A stretch of 33,694 nucleotides of DNA from Streptomyces scabichelini (GCF_011045015.1 NZ_JAAKZY010000112.1:1-33694), one strand, 5' to 3'; positions 1 through 9,517 are shown, counted from the stretch's first letter. The notes: generated by a model not told the origin, from the sequence alone. Program-made: numbers and translations.

Positions 1-1
1 T

Positions 2-1276
2 CCCCCCGCCACCCGCACGTCCTCCGGTGACGGCCGCCGCGAGGCCAACGCCGCCGCCGTACTGCGGGCCGTGCTCGACCACGGCCCGGTGGCCCGCAGC
101 GGCATAGCCAGGCTGTCGGGGCTGAGCCCGGCGGCCGTCTCCCGGCAGTGCACCGACTTGGCACGCCTGGGCCTCGTACGGGAGATGCCGGAGCTCGTGG
201 CGGCGGGCGGTGTGGGCAGGCCGCAGATCCCGGTGGATCTCCACACCGGTGACGCCGGTGACACCGGCGGACCGCTGGCCGTGGGCGTGCACATCGGAGT
301 ACCGCGGTCGACCTTCTGTCTGACGGATCTGCGCGGCACGGTCGTGGCCCGGCGGGATTTCCGGCACGACGGGATTCCCGCCGCCGCGCTCGCGGACGAG
401 GTGGGCCGCGGGCTGGCCGCGTTCCTCGCCGAGCGCGCACCGGCACCGGCACCGGCACCGGAACCGACGGCGAGGACAGCGGCAGCACCCGGCAGCAGGC
501 TGCTCGGCGTCGGCGCGGCCATCGGCGGCTGGGTGGACCCCGCGACCGCCACGGTCGTCCGGCATGACGCCCTCGGCTGGCACCAGCACCCGCTCGGGGC
601 CGAGCTGCGGCGGCACACAGGACTGCCCGTGCGGGTCGACAACCACGCGCGCGCCGTCGCGCAGTCCGAGCTGCTCTTCGGCGGGCGGGCCGCCCGGCGT
701 TCGCTGCTCCATCTGTTCGTGGGCAATGTGGTGGACGCGGCGCTGGCCATCGCCGGGGTGGTGCACCGCGGGCCCCGCTCTGGCGCGGGTGAGGTGGCGC
801 ATCTGCCGGTCCCGGAGAGCACGGTGGAGTGCCCGTGCGGGCGTACCGGCTGTCTGGAGGCGACCGTCTCCGACACGGTCCTCGCCCGGCGGGCGGCGGA
901 ACTCGGCATCGTCCCCGAGCCCAGCGCCCCGCTGCTCGTGGACGCGGCGGCGGCCGGGGACCGGCGTGCCGACGCGCTGCTGCGGGAGCGCGCCCGTGGC
1001 GTGGGCAGGGCGACGGGGCTGCTCCTCGACGTGCTCAACCCGGACCTGGTGGTGGTCACCGAGCAGTCGAGCCTGCTCAACCCCGAGTATCTGGAGGAGA
1101 TCCGCGAGGCCGCGACCGCCCACTCGCACGTCTGCGACGATCCGGAACGGATCCTGATCCCACATGCTGGACCGGCGGTGCTTCTGGTGGCGGCTGCCAC
1201 GGTGGTCCTGAACCCGCTGTTCAGGAGTCCGCTGCAAGCTTTCGGCAACACTGCCGCAATGCTCCCGTCAGGCTGA
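2..1276 (+). CDS. ROK-family transcriptional regulator, 5' end outside window
   Basis: The frame is open from the first complete codon at position 2, so the true start lies upstream and the GTG at 71 is internal. The N-terminal part is a winged helix-turn-helix (ARLSGLSPAAVSRQCTDL), followed by a sugar-kinase-like ROK domain. The ROK zinc motif is intact, with a histidine in GEVAHLP followed by CPCGRTGCLE. A low-complexity linker of alternating Ala and Pro, encoded by an accggc microsatellite near 436-463, interrupts the domain region. ROK repressors usually respond to a sugar or its phosphate. The downstream importer and sulfatase genes are on the same strand, 446 bp away, and are the likely targets; this is inference. 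The effector is unknown, and the usual GxGxG signature is replaced by VGNVVDAALAIAG, which may alter ligand binding. Confidence 0.88.
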   Translation, partial: PPATRTSSGDGRREANAAAVLRAVLDHGPVARSGIARLSGLSPAAVSRQCTDLARLGLVREMPELVAAGGVGRPQIPVDLHTGDAGDTGGPLAVGVHIGVPRSTFCLTDLRGTVVARRDFRHDGIPAAALADEVGRGLAAFLAERAPAPAPAPEPTARTAAAPGSRLLGVGAAIGGWVDPATATVVRHDALGWHQHPLGAELRRHTGLPVRVDNHARAVAQSELLFGGRAARRSLLHLFVGNVVDAALAIAGVVHRGPRSGAGEVAHLPVPESTVECPCGRTGCLEATVSDTVLARRAAELGIVPEPSAPLLVDAAAAGDRRADALLRERARGVGRATGLLLDVLNPDLVVVTEQSSLLNPEYLEEIREAATAHSHVCDDPERILIPHAGPAVLLVAAATVVLNPLFRSPLQAFGNTAAMLPSG

Positions 1277-1722
1277 CAAGTCGCCCTGCCGGAAGGGCTG
1301 TTGACCCTCGCGCACGACCGCTGTCATTCTGCTGGACGTGAATCCTGACCTGCGCCTCGTGTCCCGCTGGCACGTCGACCTCTGTCGGCAGTCCAGCGCG
1401 ATCTGTGCCGTCCGCCGTTGATTCTCCGCTGACGTTCCGCGCACGTCCGGCCACCCGGACTCCGCTTCACGGGCCTTCTTCCGGCGCTTCTCTCCCGTAC
1501 GCCTCTCCCCGAACTGCGGTCGGCTGTTGGCTGCGGGTGCGTTGTGGCTTGTCGCGCCCCGCGGCGGAGCCGCATATGTCACAGCCCCGCGCCCCTAAAG
1601 GGGCACGGGTCCCGCACGCGCCCTCCGGTACGCGCTCAAGTGACCGCGCGCCTCGCCGCCGATCCTCCGCACGGGTCATTACTTCCTGCCGCAGCGAAAC
1701 GAAAACGAACAGGTCTTCCACC
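1277..1722. other. Intergenic region between the ROK gene and the importer operon
   Basis: I see no convincing gene in these 446 bases. The long reading frame running through it on the plus strand is an upstream extension of the binding-protein gene and has no signal-peptide logic until the ATG at 1723. It holds one copy of the dispersed hairpin repeat (1531-1610) and presumably the operon promoter and operator, which I could not pinpoint. Confidence 0.6.
1531..1610 (-). repeat. Dispersed Streptomyces intergenic repeat, copy 1
   Basis: The segment starts CTGCGGGTGCGTTGTGGCTT, contains GTCGCGCCCCGCGGCGGAGC and a small GCGGC/GCCGC hairpin, and ends in an imperfect 10-bp hairpin, CCCGCGCCCC-TAAA-GGGGCACGGG (one mismatch). 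The reverse complement of the segment at 9518-9577 shares its outer parts (the GTTGTGGCT-GTCGCGC block and the CCCCGCGCCCCT hairpin), so the two copies are in opposite orientation. I recognise this as a common intergenic element of Streptomyces genomes. It may act as a terminator for the ROK gene. Confidence 0.7.
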
Positions 1723-3309
1723 ATGCACACACCTTCCCCCCTGCCCCCGGACTTCCCGTCCCGGCGTACGGCCCTGCGTGCCGCGGGCGCCGGTGCCCTG
1801 CTGCTCGGCGCGGGCGGTGCGCTGGCCGGCTGCCGCTCGGCCGTGTCCGAGGACGAGGGGTCGGGCGGGCCGAAGCGCGGCGGAACGCTGACCATCGGCA
1901 TCAACCAGGACTTCACGCCCGCCCTGCTGTTCACGCAGAGCGGCGAGTCGCTGCAGCAGCGGCTGATCTACAACACCCTGATCCGCTACGACGAGGAGCT
2001 CGAGCCGCAGCCGGAGCTGGCCCGTTCCTGGGAGTACGCCGCCGACGGCCGGGCCATCACGCTCACGCTCCGGGACGACGTGACATACCACGACGGCCGG
2101 AAGTTCACCGCGGACGACGTCATCTTCGCCGTCGAGAACCTGCGGAAGCCGGAGCGCTCCGCCCAACTGGCGGCCACCGCAAAAGCGGTGACCGGCTTCG
2201 AGAAGCGCGGCGACCACGAGCTGGTGGTGAAGCTGGCGCACCCGGTGAGCAATCTCTTCGACCTCTTCGAGTTCATGATCATCGCGGACCGGCACACCGT
2301 CGAGGACGCCGTGAAGGGCAAGCGGCTCAACGGCACAGGACCGTTCCGGTTCGAGCGGTGGCGGCCGGGGACGGGGCTCAGCCTCACCCGCAACGAGAAG
2401 TACTGGATACCCGAGCGCCCGTATCTGGACGCCGTCGAACTCCGCGTCTACACCCAACCCGACGCCCTCCTGTCCGCGCTCCGCTCGGGTCAGGCGCAGC
2501 TCTCGTACCACGTCTCGGGCAAGCACCTGGCCACGATCAAGGGCAGTCCGGACTTCACGATCAGGCGGTACGACACCGGCAACCAGGCCGTGTACGTCGG
2601 GGCCACCGTCGACGAGGCGCCGGCCGACTCCAAGGCCTTCCGGCAGGCCGTCGCCTGGGCGGTGGACCGGGACCGGGTCGTCGAGCAGGCCCTCGGCGGC
2701 TACGGCTTCGCCTCCGCCGCGCCCTGGCCCAGGTCCTCGCCCGCCTACAGCGAGGCCAACCGCAGCCACTACACGCACAACCCGGGCAAGGCCCGTGAGC
2801 TGCTGAAGTCCTCCGGTGTGGCGCGGTCCGCCACTCTTCCTCTGGGGCACCCCACCACGCCGCTGCACGTCGCCATCGCCGAGATCGTGCAGTACGACCT
2901 GAAGCAGGTCGGCATCAAGACCGAGCTGGAGCCCTTCGACCCGGCCGCGTTCCAGCAGAAGCTGATCTCCGGCACCATGCCGGCGCTCTGGGTCAACGGC
3001 CACGCCTTCGCGCAGGTGACGCCCTCCACGCTGGCGGTGAGCGCGTACCCCTTCAACGAGGCCAAGAACACCTCGCACTTCCGCTCCGCGGAGTACACCG
3101 AGACGGTCCAGGACGCCTGGCAGCAGCAGGACGCCGACGGGGCCGCGGCGCACGCCCGCTACCAGAAGCTCTCCGATCTGCTGCTCGACGAGGCGTTCAT
3201 CATCGACCTCGCCGTCCAGGACTCGGTGGAGGTCGCCGCCAGGAGGCTGCACGGACCGACGCTCAACAAGTTCTCGTATCTCAACCTCGACAACGCCTAC
3301 CTGGTGTGA
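1723..3309 (+). CDS. ABC transporter substrate-binding lipoprotein, SBP_bac_5 (peptide/opine) family
   Basis: The ATG at 1723 was chosen because it starts a clear signal peptide: a twin-arginine pair in SRRTALRAAG at residues 13-20, a hydrophobic stretch, and a lipobox LAGC with Cys37 as the lipidation site. The protein is then 528 aa, usual for the family. The mature part has the family pattern: GGTLTIGINQDF at the start, LARSWEYAADGRAITLTLRDDVTYHDGR-type beta/alpha segments, the FTADDVIFAVENL region and the NGTGPFRFERW segment. It should sit on the outer face of the membrane and feed the two permeases directly downstream. Family members bind peptides, nickel, opines, glycosides and other solutes, so the ligand cannot be named; the sulfatase at the operon's end suggests a sulfated compound. 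The stop overlaps the next start. Confidence 0.92.
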   Translation: MHTPSPLPPDFPSRRTALRAAGAGALLLGAGGALAGCRSAVSEDEGSGGPKRGGTLTIGINQDFTPALLFTQSGESLQQRLIYNTLIRYDEELEPQPELARSWEYAADGRAITLTLRDDVTYHDGRKFTADDVIFAVENLRKPERSAQLAATAKAVTGFEKRGDHELVVKLAHPVSNLFDLFEFMIIADRHTVEDAVKGKRLNGTGPFRFERWRPGTGLSLTRNEKYWIPERPYLDAVELRVYTQPDALLSALRSGQAQLSYHVSGKHLATIKGSPDFTIRRYDTGNQAVYVGATVDEAPADSKAFRQAVAWAVDRDRVVEQALGGYGFASAAPWPRSSPAYSEANRSHYTHNPGKARELLKSSGVARSATLPLGHPTTPLHVAIAEIVQYDLKQVGIKTELEPFDPAAFQQKLISGTMPALWVNGHAFAQVTPSTLAVSAYPFNEAKNTSHFRSAEYTETVQDAWQQQDADGAAAHARYQKLSDLLLDEAFIIDLAVQDSVEVAARRLHGPTLNKFSYLNLDNAYLV

Positions 3310-4256
3310 CCATGCGCGGCTACCTCCTCAAGAAGATCCCCTCGGCGCTCCTGGTCCTGCTCCTCGCCTCCTTCCTGATCTTCGCCATCCTGCGGCTGGT
3401 CCCCGGCGACGCCGCCACCCTGCTCGCCGGGCCGGACGCGTCCCCCGAGTCCGTCGACGCCATCCGCCGCCAACTCGGGCTGGACAAGCCGCTGTTGACG
3501 CAGTACGCGACCTGGATCGGCGATCTCCTCCGCGGCGACCTCGGCCCGTCGTACGCCATCGGCGGCCAGGTATCCGACCTGATCGGCGACGGGCTCGGTG
3601 CCACCGCCGAACTCACCCTGGGCGCCCTCTTCTTCACCATCACCCTCGGCCTGCTGCTCGGCGTGCTCGGCGCCACGTCCCGGCGGCGCCCGGTCCGGGC
3701 GGCGGTACGGGCGCTCACCACCGGGGCGCTCGCGGTGCCGCCCTTCGTCACGGGCGTGCTGCTGGTGCTGGTCTTCGCGGTCGGACTCGGCGTGCTGCCG
3801 TCCGGCGGCCGGGTCGGACTGCTGGAAGCGCCCGATCTGGAGCTTCAGTACCTGCTGCTGCCCTCGCTCTGCCTCGCCCTGCCCAGCGCCGCCGTACTGG
3901 GCCGCTACCTCAAGGACAGCCTGGAGCGCACCTTCGCCGAGGACTACATCCGCACCGCGACCGCGGCCGGCGTCTCCCGGCGCAGGCTGCTGTGGCGGCA
4001 CGCGTTCCCGGGCGCCCTGCCACCGGTCGTCACCCTGCTCGGCATGCAGACCGGCCAGCTTCTCGGCGGCGCCGTCCTGGTGGAGGCGATCTTCGCCTGG
4101 CCGGGTCTCGGCCAGCTCGCCGAACAAGGGCTGACCCGCCGCGACTACCCCCTCGTACAGGATCTGCTGCTCCTCCTCGTGGCGGTCTTCGTCGTGGTCC
4201 AGCTGCTGACCGATGTCGTCTACGCCCTGCTCGACCCGCGAATCCGGTGGGAGTGA
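3306..4256 (+). CDS. ABC transporter permease, DppB/OppB type
   Basis: This is a 316-aa membrane protein, the usual length for the family. The first transmembrane helix is at about residues 10-30, followed by the family's RLVPGDAATLLAGPDAS segment, a periplasmic loop and five further helices. The cytoplasmic EAA loop that docks on the ATPase is visible in RTATAAGVSRRRLLWRHAFP. The GTG at 3306 overlaps the previous stop (GTGA); the ATG at 3312 is an equally possible start two codons later. Overlap with genes on both sides indicates translational coupling in one operon. It forms the translocation pore with the next gene's product. Confidence 0.93.
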   Translation: MTMRGYLLKKIPSALLVLLLASFLIFAILRLVPGDAATLLAGPDASPESVDAIRRQLGLDKPLLTQYATWIGDLLRGDLGPSYAIGGQVSDLIGDGLGATAELTLGALFFTITLGLLLGVLGATSRRRPVRAAVRALTTGALAVPPFVTGVLLVLVFAVGLGVLPSGGRVGLLEAPDLELQYLLLPSLCLALPSAAVLGRYLKDSLERTFAEDYIRTATAAGVSRRRLLWRHAFPGALPPVVTLLGMQTGQLLGGAVLVEAIFAWPGLGQLAEQGLTRRDYPLVQDLLLLLVAVFVVVQLLTDVVYALLDPRIRWE

Positions 4257-4264
4257 CCGCCACG

Positions 4265-5134
4265 ATGACTCTCGTAGACGTACGGAAGCGGGGCCAGCGG
4301 GACAAGCGGGGCACCGTCGCCCGCCACCCCTACCTGACCGCCCTGAACAAGGCCCGCGGGCGCATCGGCCTCGCTCTCGTCGGTCTCGTCGTCCTCGCCG
4401 GGCTGCTCGCCCCCCTGCTCAGCTCGCACGACCCGACCGACCAGAGCGGCGGGGCCCTCCTCGGCCCCGGCAGCCCAGGGCATCCTCTTGGCACCGACGA
4501 CCTGGGCCGCGATCTGCTGAGCCGGGTCCTGTACGGCATCCGTACGGACCTGGAGGTGATCGCGCTCGCGGTCCCGCTGGGCGCGCTGCTGGGGTGTGCG
4601 TTCGCGCTCCTAGCGGCGGTGCATCCGGTCCTGGACACGGTGGTGCAGCGGGTCTTCGACCTGGTGCTCGCCTTCCCCGGGCTGATCCTGGCCCTCGCCA
4701 TCACGGCCGTACTCGGACCGGGCCGGCTGCCCGTGGTCGTCGTCATCGCGCTGGCCGAAATCCCGGTGTTCGGGCGGCAGTTGCGGGCCGGGATCCTCGT
4801 CCAGCGGGAACGGGAGTACGCGGTGGCCGCCCGGGTCGGCGGCACCGGCAGGACCCGGCTGCTGGTCCGGCACATCCTGCCCAACTGCGCCGATCCGCTG
4901 GTGGTGCAGCTCGCCGTCTCGCTCACCGTCGCCGTGTTCCTGGAGGGCGCCATGAGCTTCCTCGGCGTCGGCGTCCGCCCGCCCGAGCCCACGCTCGGCG
5001 GCATGCTCAGCCAGGCGCTGCCCTATCTCGCGCAGGCCCCGCACTTCGCCGCCGGGCCGCTGCTCGCCGTCACCTTGCTCGTCCTCGGTTTCTCGCTGTT
5101 GTCCGAGGCCCTGAACCGGGAGATACGCCGATGA
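4265..5134 (+). CDS. ABC transporter permease, DppC/OppC type
   Basis: This 289-aa protein has a short cytoplasmic N terminus, a first helix at about residues 36-57, the family-typical HPLGTDDLGRDLLSRVLYG block and five further helices. The EAA loop is in YAVAARVGGTGRTRLLVRHI. The C terminus keeps the family's FLGVGVRPPEPTLGGML sequence. The ATG at 4265 has a purine-rich GGTGGGAG about ten bases upstream. The GTG at 4253, overlapping the previous stop, would add four residues and cannot be excluded. It pairs with the upstream permease; its stop overlaps the ATPase start (ATGA). Confidence 0.93.
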   Translation: MTLVDVRKRGQRDKRGTVARHPYLTALNKARGRIGLALVGLVVLAGLLAPLLSSHDPTDQSGGALLGPGSPGHPLGTDDLGRDLLSRVLYGIRTDLEVIALAVPLGALLGCAFALLAAVHPVLDTVVQRVFDLVLAFPGLILALAITAVLGPGRLPVVVVIALAEIPVFGRQLRAGILVQREREYAVAARVGGTGRTRLLVRHILPNCADPLVVQLAVSLTVAVFLEGAMSFLGVGVRPPEPTLGGMLSQALPYLAQAPHFAAGPLLAVTLLVLGFSLLSEALNREIRR

Positions 5135-7140
5135 CATCCGCTCTGCTCGGAACTTCGCCGAACGCTTCACCGGACCCTCCGCCCGCCCCTTTGCTGGACG
5201 TGCGCGGCCTGAGCGTCGACTTCCGTACGCCGGAGGGAGCCGCCGTCCACGCCGTACGCGAGGTGGACTTCACCCTGCGGCGCGGCGAGACGCTCGCCGT
5301 GGTCGGCGAGTCCGGCTCCGGGAAGTCCACCACCGCGCTGGCGCTGATGCGGATGCTGCCGGGCTCGGGCAGGATCACCGCCGGTTCCGTGCGCCTCGGC
5401 GAGACCGAACTGACCGCCGCGAGCGAGGAGGAGCTGCGCACGGTGCGCGGCGCCCGGATCGGGATGATCTTCCAGGACCCGATGACCTCGCTCAACCCCG
5501 TTCTCTCGATCCGCACGCACCTGGACGAGGTGCTGCGCGCCCACGGCCGGGGCGACCGCGCGGCACGCCGGGAGCGTGCCGCGGAACTCCTCGACCTGGT
5601 CGGCATCCCGGACCCGCGACGCCGCCTTGACGACCACCCGCACCAGTTCTCCGGCGGCCAGCGCCAGCGCATCCTCATCGCGATGGCCCTCGCGAACGAG
5701 CCGGACGTCCTGCTGGCCGACGAACCGACCACCGCGCTCGACACCACCGTGCAGGAACAGATCCTCCAGCTGCTGGCCAAGCTCAACGAGGAGACCGGTA
5801 CGGCGCTGGTCCTGATCACCCACAACATGGGCGTCGTCGCCCGCTCCTGCTCGCGCGTGCTCGTGATGTACGGCGGGACGGTCGTCGAGGACGGCCCCAC
5901 GGCCGAGGTCCTCACCCGCCCCCGCCACCCCTACACAGCCGGCCTCCTCGCCGCCGTACCCCGACTCTCCTCGCCCTCCGGCACACGCCTCACCGGCATC
6001 CCCGGCTCCCCGCCCGACCTGTCACTGCCGCTTGCCGGCTGCGCGTTCGCGGCGCGCTGCGCGCTGGCCGACGAGCGCTGCGGGAGCGAGGCGCCGCCGT
6101 TGGAGCCGGCGTCGGCGGCGTCCGAGGACGCATCCTGGGGCGCCGAGGGGGAGGACGGAAGGCGCGTGGCGTGCTGGCACGCGGACGGGCCGGCCGCCAT
6201 GATCGCCGCCCCGCCGCCCGTACGGGCCGAACCGTACGATCCGGCCGTGCTCGCACGCGCCGAGGCCGAACTGGAGGTCCGGCTGGAGGCCGAGGGCGAG
6301 CCCGGCGACCGTCTCCCCGCCGACGATGCCCCGCTGCTGGAGGCCTCCGCCCTGCGCAAGGAGTTCAGGGGGCGCGGCCGGGCAGGCCGCCGCCATCCCC
6401 TCCTCGCCGTCGACGAGGTCTCGCTTCGTCTGGAGGCGGGCGAAACCCTCGGTGTCGTCGGCGAGTCCGGCTCCGGCAAGTCGACGCTGGCCCGACTGCT
6501 CGCCCACGCCCACCCGGCCGACGGCGGCACGCTCCGGCTGCGCGGCGAGGACGTCACCCGCCCTTCCCGTACGGCCCTGCGCAGACTGCGCCGCCAGGTG
6601 CAGATGGTCTTCCAGGACCCGTACGCCTCCCTGAACCCCCGTATGACGGTGGGCGACATCGTCGGCGAACCCCTCCTCGTCCACGGGCTCCACCCGGACC
6701 GCGCGGCACGCGAGCGGCGCGTCGCCGAGCTCCTGGAACTCGTCGGTCTCGACCCGGCGTCCACCGGCCGCCACCCCCGTGACTTCTCCGGCGGCCAGCG
6801 CCAGCGCATCGGCATCGCGCGCGCCCTCGCCCCCGAACCCTCGGTCCTGATCTGCGACGAGCCCGTCTCGGCACTCGACGTCTCGGTCCAGGCCCAGATC
6901 GTCAACCTCCTGTCCGACCTCCAGCGGGACCTCGGCCTCGCACTGCTCTTCATCGCCCATGACCTGGCGGTCGTACGCCAGGTCAGCCACCGCATCGCGG
7001 TCATGCACCGTGGCCGGATCATCGAGACGGGTCCTGCGGACGAGCTGTGCGAGTCCCCTCAACACCCCTATACGCAGGCGTTGCTGGCCGCGGCTCCCGA
7101 ACCCGTACCGGCGGCGGCGCTGGGAGCACCGGCCGCATGA
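5131..7140 (+). CDS. Fused two-domain ABC ATPase (DppD-DppF type)
   Basis: The protein is 669 aa and contains two complete ATPase domains. Domain 1 (about 20-285) has Walker A GESGSGKST at 59-67, signature FSGGQRQR near 173-180 and Walker B VLLADEP. Domain 2 (about 402-660) has Walker A at 444-452, FSGGQRQR near 552-559 and VLICDEP. Between them is an oligopeptide-transporter C-terminal segment with four cysteines (304, 310, 317, 348) in the spacing that, in some DppD proteins, binds a [4Fe-4S] cluster. A Glu/Ala-rich linker of about 50 residues follows. In most bacteria these domains are separate genes, so one polypeptide here can energise the importer. The ATG overlaps the permease stop. 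Confidence 0.93.
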   Translation: MTSALLGTSPNASPDPPPAPLLDVRGLSVDFRTPEGAAVHAVREVDFTLRRGETLAVVGESGSGKSTTALALMRMLPGSGRITAGSVRLGETELTAASEEELRTVRGARIGMIFQDPMTSLNPVLSIRTHLDEVLRAHGRGDRAARRERAAELLDLVGIPDPRRRLDDHPHQFSGGQRQRILIAMALANEPDVLLADEPTTALDTTVQEQILQLLAKLNEETGTALVLITHNMGVVARSCSRVLVMYGGTVVEDGPTAEVLTRPRHPYTAGLLAAVPRLSSPSGTRLTGIPGSPPDLSLPLAGCAFAARCALADERCGSEAPPLEPASAASEDASWGAEGEDGRRVACWHADGPAAMIAAPPPVRAEPYDPAVLARAEAELEVRLEAEGEPGDRLPADDAPLLEASALRKEFRGRGRAGRRHPLLAVDEVSLRLEAGETLGVVGESGSGKSTLARLLAHAHPADGGTLRLRGEDVTRPSRTALRRLRRQVQMVFQDPYASLNPRMTVGDIVGEPLLVHGLHPDRAARERRVAELLELVGLDPASTGRHPRDFSGGQRQRIGIARALAPEPSVLICDEPVSALDVSVQAQIVNLLSDLQRDLGLALLFIAHDLAVVRQVSHRIAVMHRGRIIETGPADELCESPQHPYTQALLAAAPEPVPAAALGAPAA

Positions 7141-7195
7141 CCGGCCCTCCTGCCCGAAGAATCCTCCCTGCCCACTTGCCCAAGGAATCCTCCGC

Positions 7196-9517
7196 ATGAC
7201 GGACACCACCGGCCCCCTGCGCCGCGACCCGTACGAGAACTTCCCCGGCCGTATCGGCCGCACCTTCGCCGAGTCGCAGCCCGCCTGGCCGCGGAAGTCC
7301 GGCCCACCGGCCGACGCCCCGAACATCGTGGTCGTGTACCTGGACGACATGGGCTACAGCGACATCGGCCCGTTCGGCGCGGAGGTCCCGACCCCTGCCC
7401 TCGACGCCCTCGCCGGGCGGGGCGTACGCCTGACCAACTACCACACGCTGCCGCTCTGCTCCCCCTCGCGCGCCGCGCTGCTGACCGGCTGCAATCCGCA
7501 CCGGGTCGGCTATGCGATGGTCGCCAACGCCGATCCGGGATTCCCCGGTTACGGGATGGAGATCGCGGACGACATCCCCACGCTGGCCGAGACACTGCGC
7601 GGCGCCGGGTACGCGACGTACGCGGTCGGCAAGTGGCATCTGGCGCGCGACGCGTCGTCCGGCGCCGCCGCCGACCGGGCCAACTGGCCGCTGCAGAAGG
7701 GCTTCGACCAGTACTACGGAGTCCTGGAGGGCCTGACCAACCTCTTCCACCCGCACCAACTGGTCCGGGACAACTCGCCGTTGGACATCGACGAGTTCCC
7801 GGAGGGCTACTACTACACCGACGACATCACCGACCAGGCCGTCTCCATGGTCAAGTCACTGCGCGCCCACGACCCGGACAAGCCCTTCTTCCTCTACCTG
7901 GCGCACAACGCCGTACACGCCCCACTGCAAGCGAAGCCGGAGGACATAGAGCGCCATCGGGGCCGCTACGACGGCGGCTGGGACGAACTGCGCCGTGCCC
8001 GCTTCGCCAAGCAGAAGGCCGACGGCCTCTTCCCCGAGGAGACCGAACTCCCCGCCCGCAACGCCGAAGACGGCCTGGACGTGACCGCATGGCACGACCT
8101 CACCGCGGACGAACAGCGGCTCTACGCCCGCTACATGGAGGTGTACGCGGCGATGGTCGACAACGTCGACCAGAACCTCGGCCGACTCGTGAACACCCTC
8201 GAGGCACTGGGCGAGCTGGACAACACCGTCATCGTCTTCACCTCCGACAACGGCGGCAGCGGCGAAGGCGGCGCCGAGGGCAGCCGCAGCTACTTCAGCC
8301 GGTTCGCCCACCACCCCCGCCTGCCCGAGGACTGGCCGACGGACGTGGCACGCGACCCGGACCTCATCGGCGGACCGCGCAGCCTGGTGCACTACCCGCG
8401 CGGCTGGGCGATGGCGTCCAACACGCCGTTCCGGCTGTACAAGCGCCACACGTACGCGGGCGGGGTGCGCGTACCGCTCGTGATCTCCTGGCCGCGGGGC
8501 CTGCACCGCTCCCCCGCGGACGACGGCATCCGCCATCAGTACCAGTACGTCACCGACATCGCGCCGACGCTGCTGGAACTGGCGGGAGTCGAGCGGTCGG
8601 GCGACGGCATCCAGGAACAGGACGGCTTCAGCTTCGCCCCCGTCCTCACCGACCCCGCGGCGGACAGCACCCACCCCGAGCAGTACTGCGAGATGACCGG
8701 CAACCGCAGCCACTACCGCGACGGCCACAAACTCGTCACCCTGCACCGGCCGGGGACACCGTACGACGACTCCGAATGGGCCCTGTACGACATCCGCACC
8801 GACCCGACGGAGATCCACGACCTGGCCGACCGGCACCCGGACCTGGTCAAGGAGCTGGCCGCCGCCTGGGAGAAGGCAGCCTGGCGCAACGGCGTCTTCC
8901 CCCTCCCCGACACCTCGGGCGCCCTCGCCCTGCGCGGCCCCGCCGAGGAGAAACTGGCCCGCCCGGTCACCCTGCTCCCCGGCACCCCAGAGCTGGAGCG
9001 CTACCGCTCCTCCCGGCTGATCGCCTTCCGCTCCTTCACGGTCGCGGTGGAACTGGAGTCGTACGAGGCGGGCGACAGCGGCGTTCTGGTATCGCACGGC
9101 GACCAGGGTGGCGGCTACAGCCTGTACGTGGAGGACGGCCGCCTGCGCTTCGCGTACAACGAGTACGGCGCCCTGCGCGAGACGGACGCGGGCCCGCTGC
9201 ACCCCGGCACCCGCACCATCCTCCTCACCGCCACCGCCGAACCGGGCCTGCGCTGGCGCTTCGCCCTCACGGTGGACGACACAGGGCGCGCCACCCCTGA
9301 CCCGGTCCACCAGCTGATCGGCATGGCCCCCTTCCAGGGCATCAGCGTGGGAGTAGACCGCAAATCACCGGTCTCCTGGCCGCTGTACGAACGCCACGGC
9401 ATCTTCCGCTACACCGGCACCCTCCACTCGGTCACTTACCGCCCGGGCCCACCCGGCCCGGACTCACCGGAGACGGTGACCCGGGCACTGCGGGAGGCGG
9501 CAGCGGCTTTCGAGTAG
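7196..9517 (+). CDS. Formylglycine-dependent sulfatase (arylsulfatase family), probably cytoplasmic
   Basis: This 773-aa protein belongs to the type I sulfatases. Metal-binding Asp50 and Asp51 are in YLDDMGYSD. The activation motif CSPSR is at 88-92, where Cys88 should be converted to formylglycine by an FGE enzyme encoded elsewhere. KWHLARD and FTSDNGGSGE supply further active-site residues. After the catalytic domain, residues from about 600 form a beta-rich domain resembling the C-terminal domain of long AtsA-like arylsulfatases. There is no signal peptide, so the enzyme probably acts inside the cell on an imported sulfate ester and releases sulfate. The start at 7196 follows AAGGAATCC; it lies 55 bases after the ATPase gene with no terminator between them. 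The substrate (aryl, alkyl or glycan sulfate) cannot be read from sequence. Confidence 0.93.
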   Translation: MTDTTGPLRRDPYENFPGRIGRTFAESQPAWPRKSGPPADAPNIVVVYLDDMGYSDIGPFGAEVPTPALDALAGRGVRLTNYHTLPLCSPSRAALLTGCNPHRVGYAMVANADPGFPGYGMEIADDIPTLAETLRGAGYATYAVGKWHLARDASSGAAADRANWPLQKGFDQYYGVLEGLTNLFHPHQLVRDNSPLDIDEFPEGYYYTDDITDQAVSMVKSLRAHDPDKPFFLYLAHNAVHAPLQAKPEDIERHRGRYDGGWDELRRARFAKQKADGLFPEETELPARNAEDGLDVTAWHDLTADEQRLYARYMEVYAAMVDNVDQNLGRLVNTLEALGELDNTVIVFTSDNGGSGEGGAEGSRSYFSRFAHHPRLPEDWPTDVARDPDLIGGPRSLVHYPRGWAMASNTPFRLYKRHTYAGGVRVPLVISWPRGLHRSPADDGIRHQYQYVTDIAPTLLELAGVERSGDGIQEQDGFSFAPVLTDPAADSTHPEQYCEMTGNRSHYRDGHKLVTLHRPGTPYDDSEWALYDIRTDPTEIHDLADRHPDLVKELAAAWEKAAWRNGVFPLPDTSGALALRGPAEEKLARPVTLLPGTPELERYRSSRLIAFRSFTVAVELESYEAGDSGVLVSHGDQGGGYSLYVEDGRLRFAYNEYGALRETDAGPLHPGTRTILLTATAEPGLRWRFALTVDDTGRATPDPVHQLIGMAPFQGISVGVDRKSPVSWPLYERHGIFRYTGTLHSVTYRPGPPGPDSPETVTRALREAAAAFE

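Noticed and set aside
1636..3252. Long reverse-strand open frame (538 codons) opposite the binding-protein gene
   Set aside because: It is the antisense shadow of a high-GC gene: no motif, Val/Gly/Arg-rich composition, and no ribosome site. The forward frame has clear signal peptide and family motifs.
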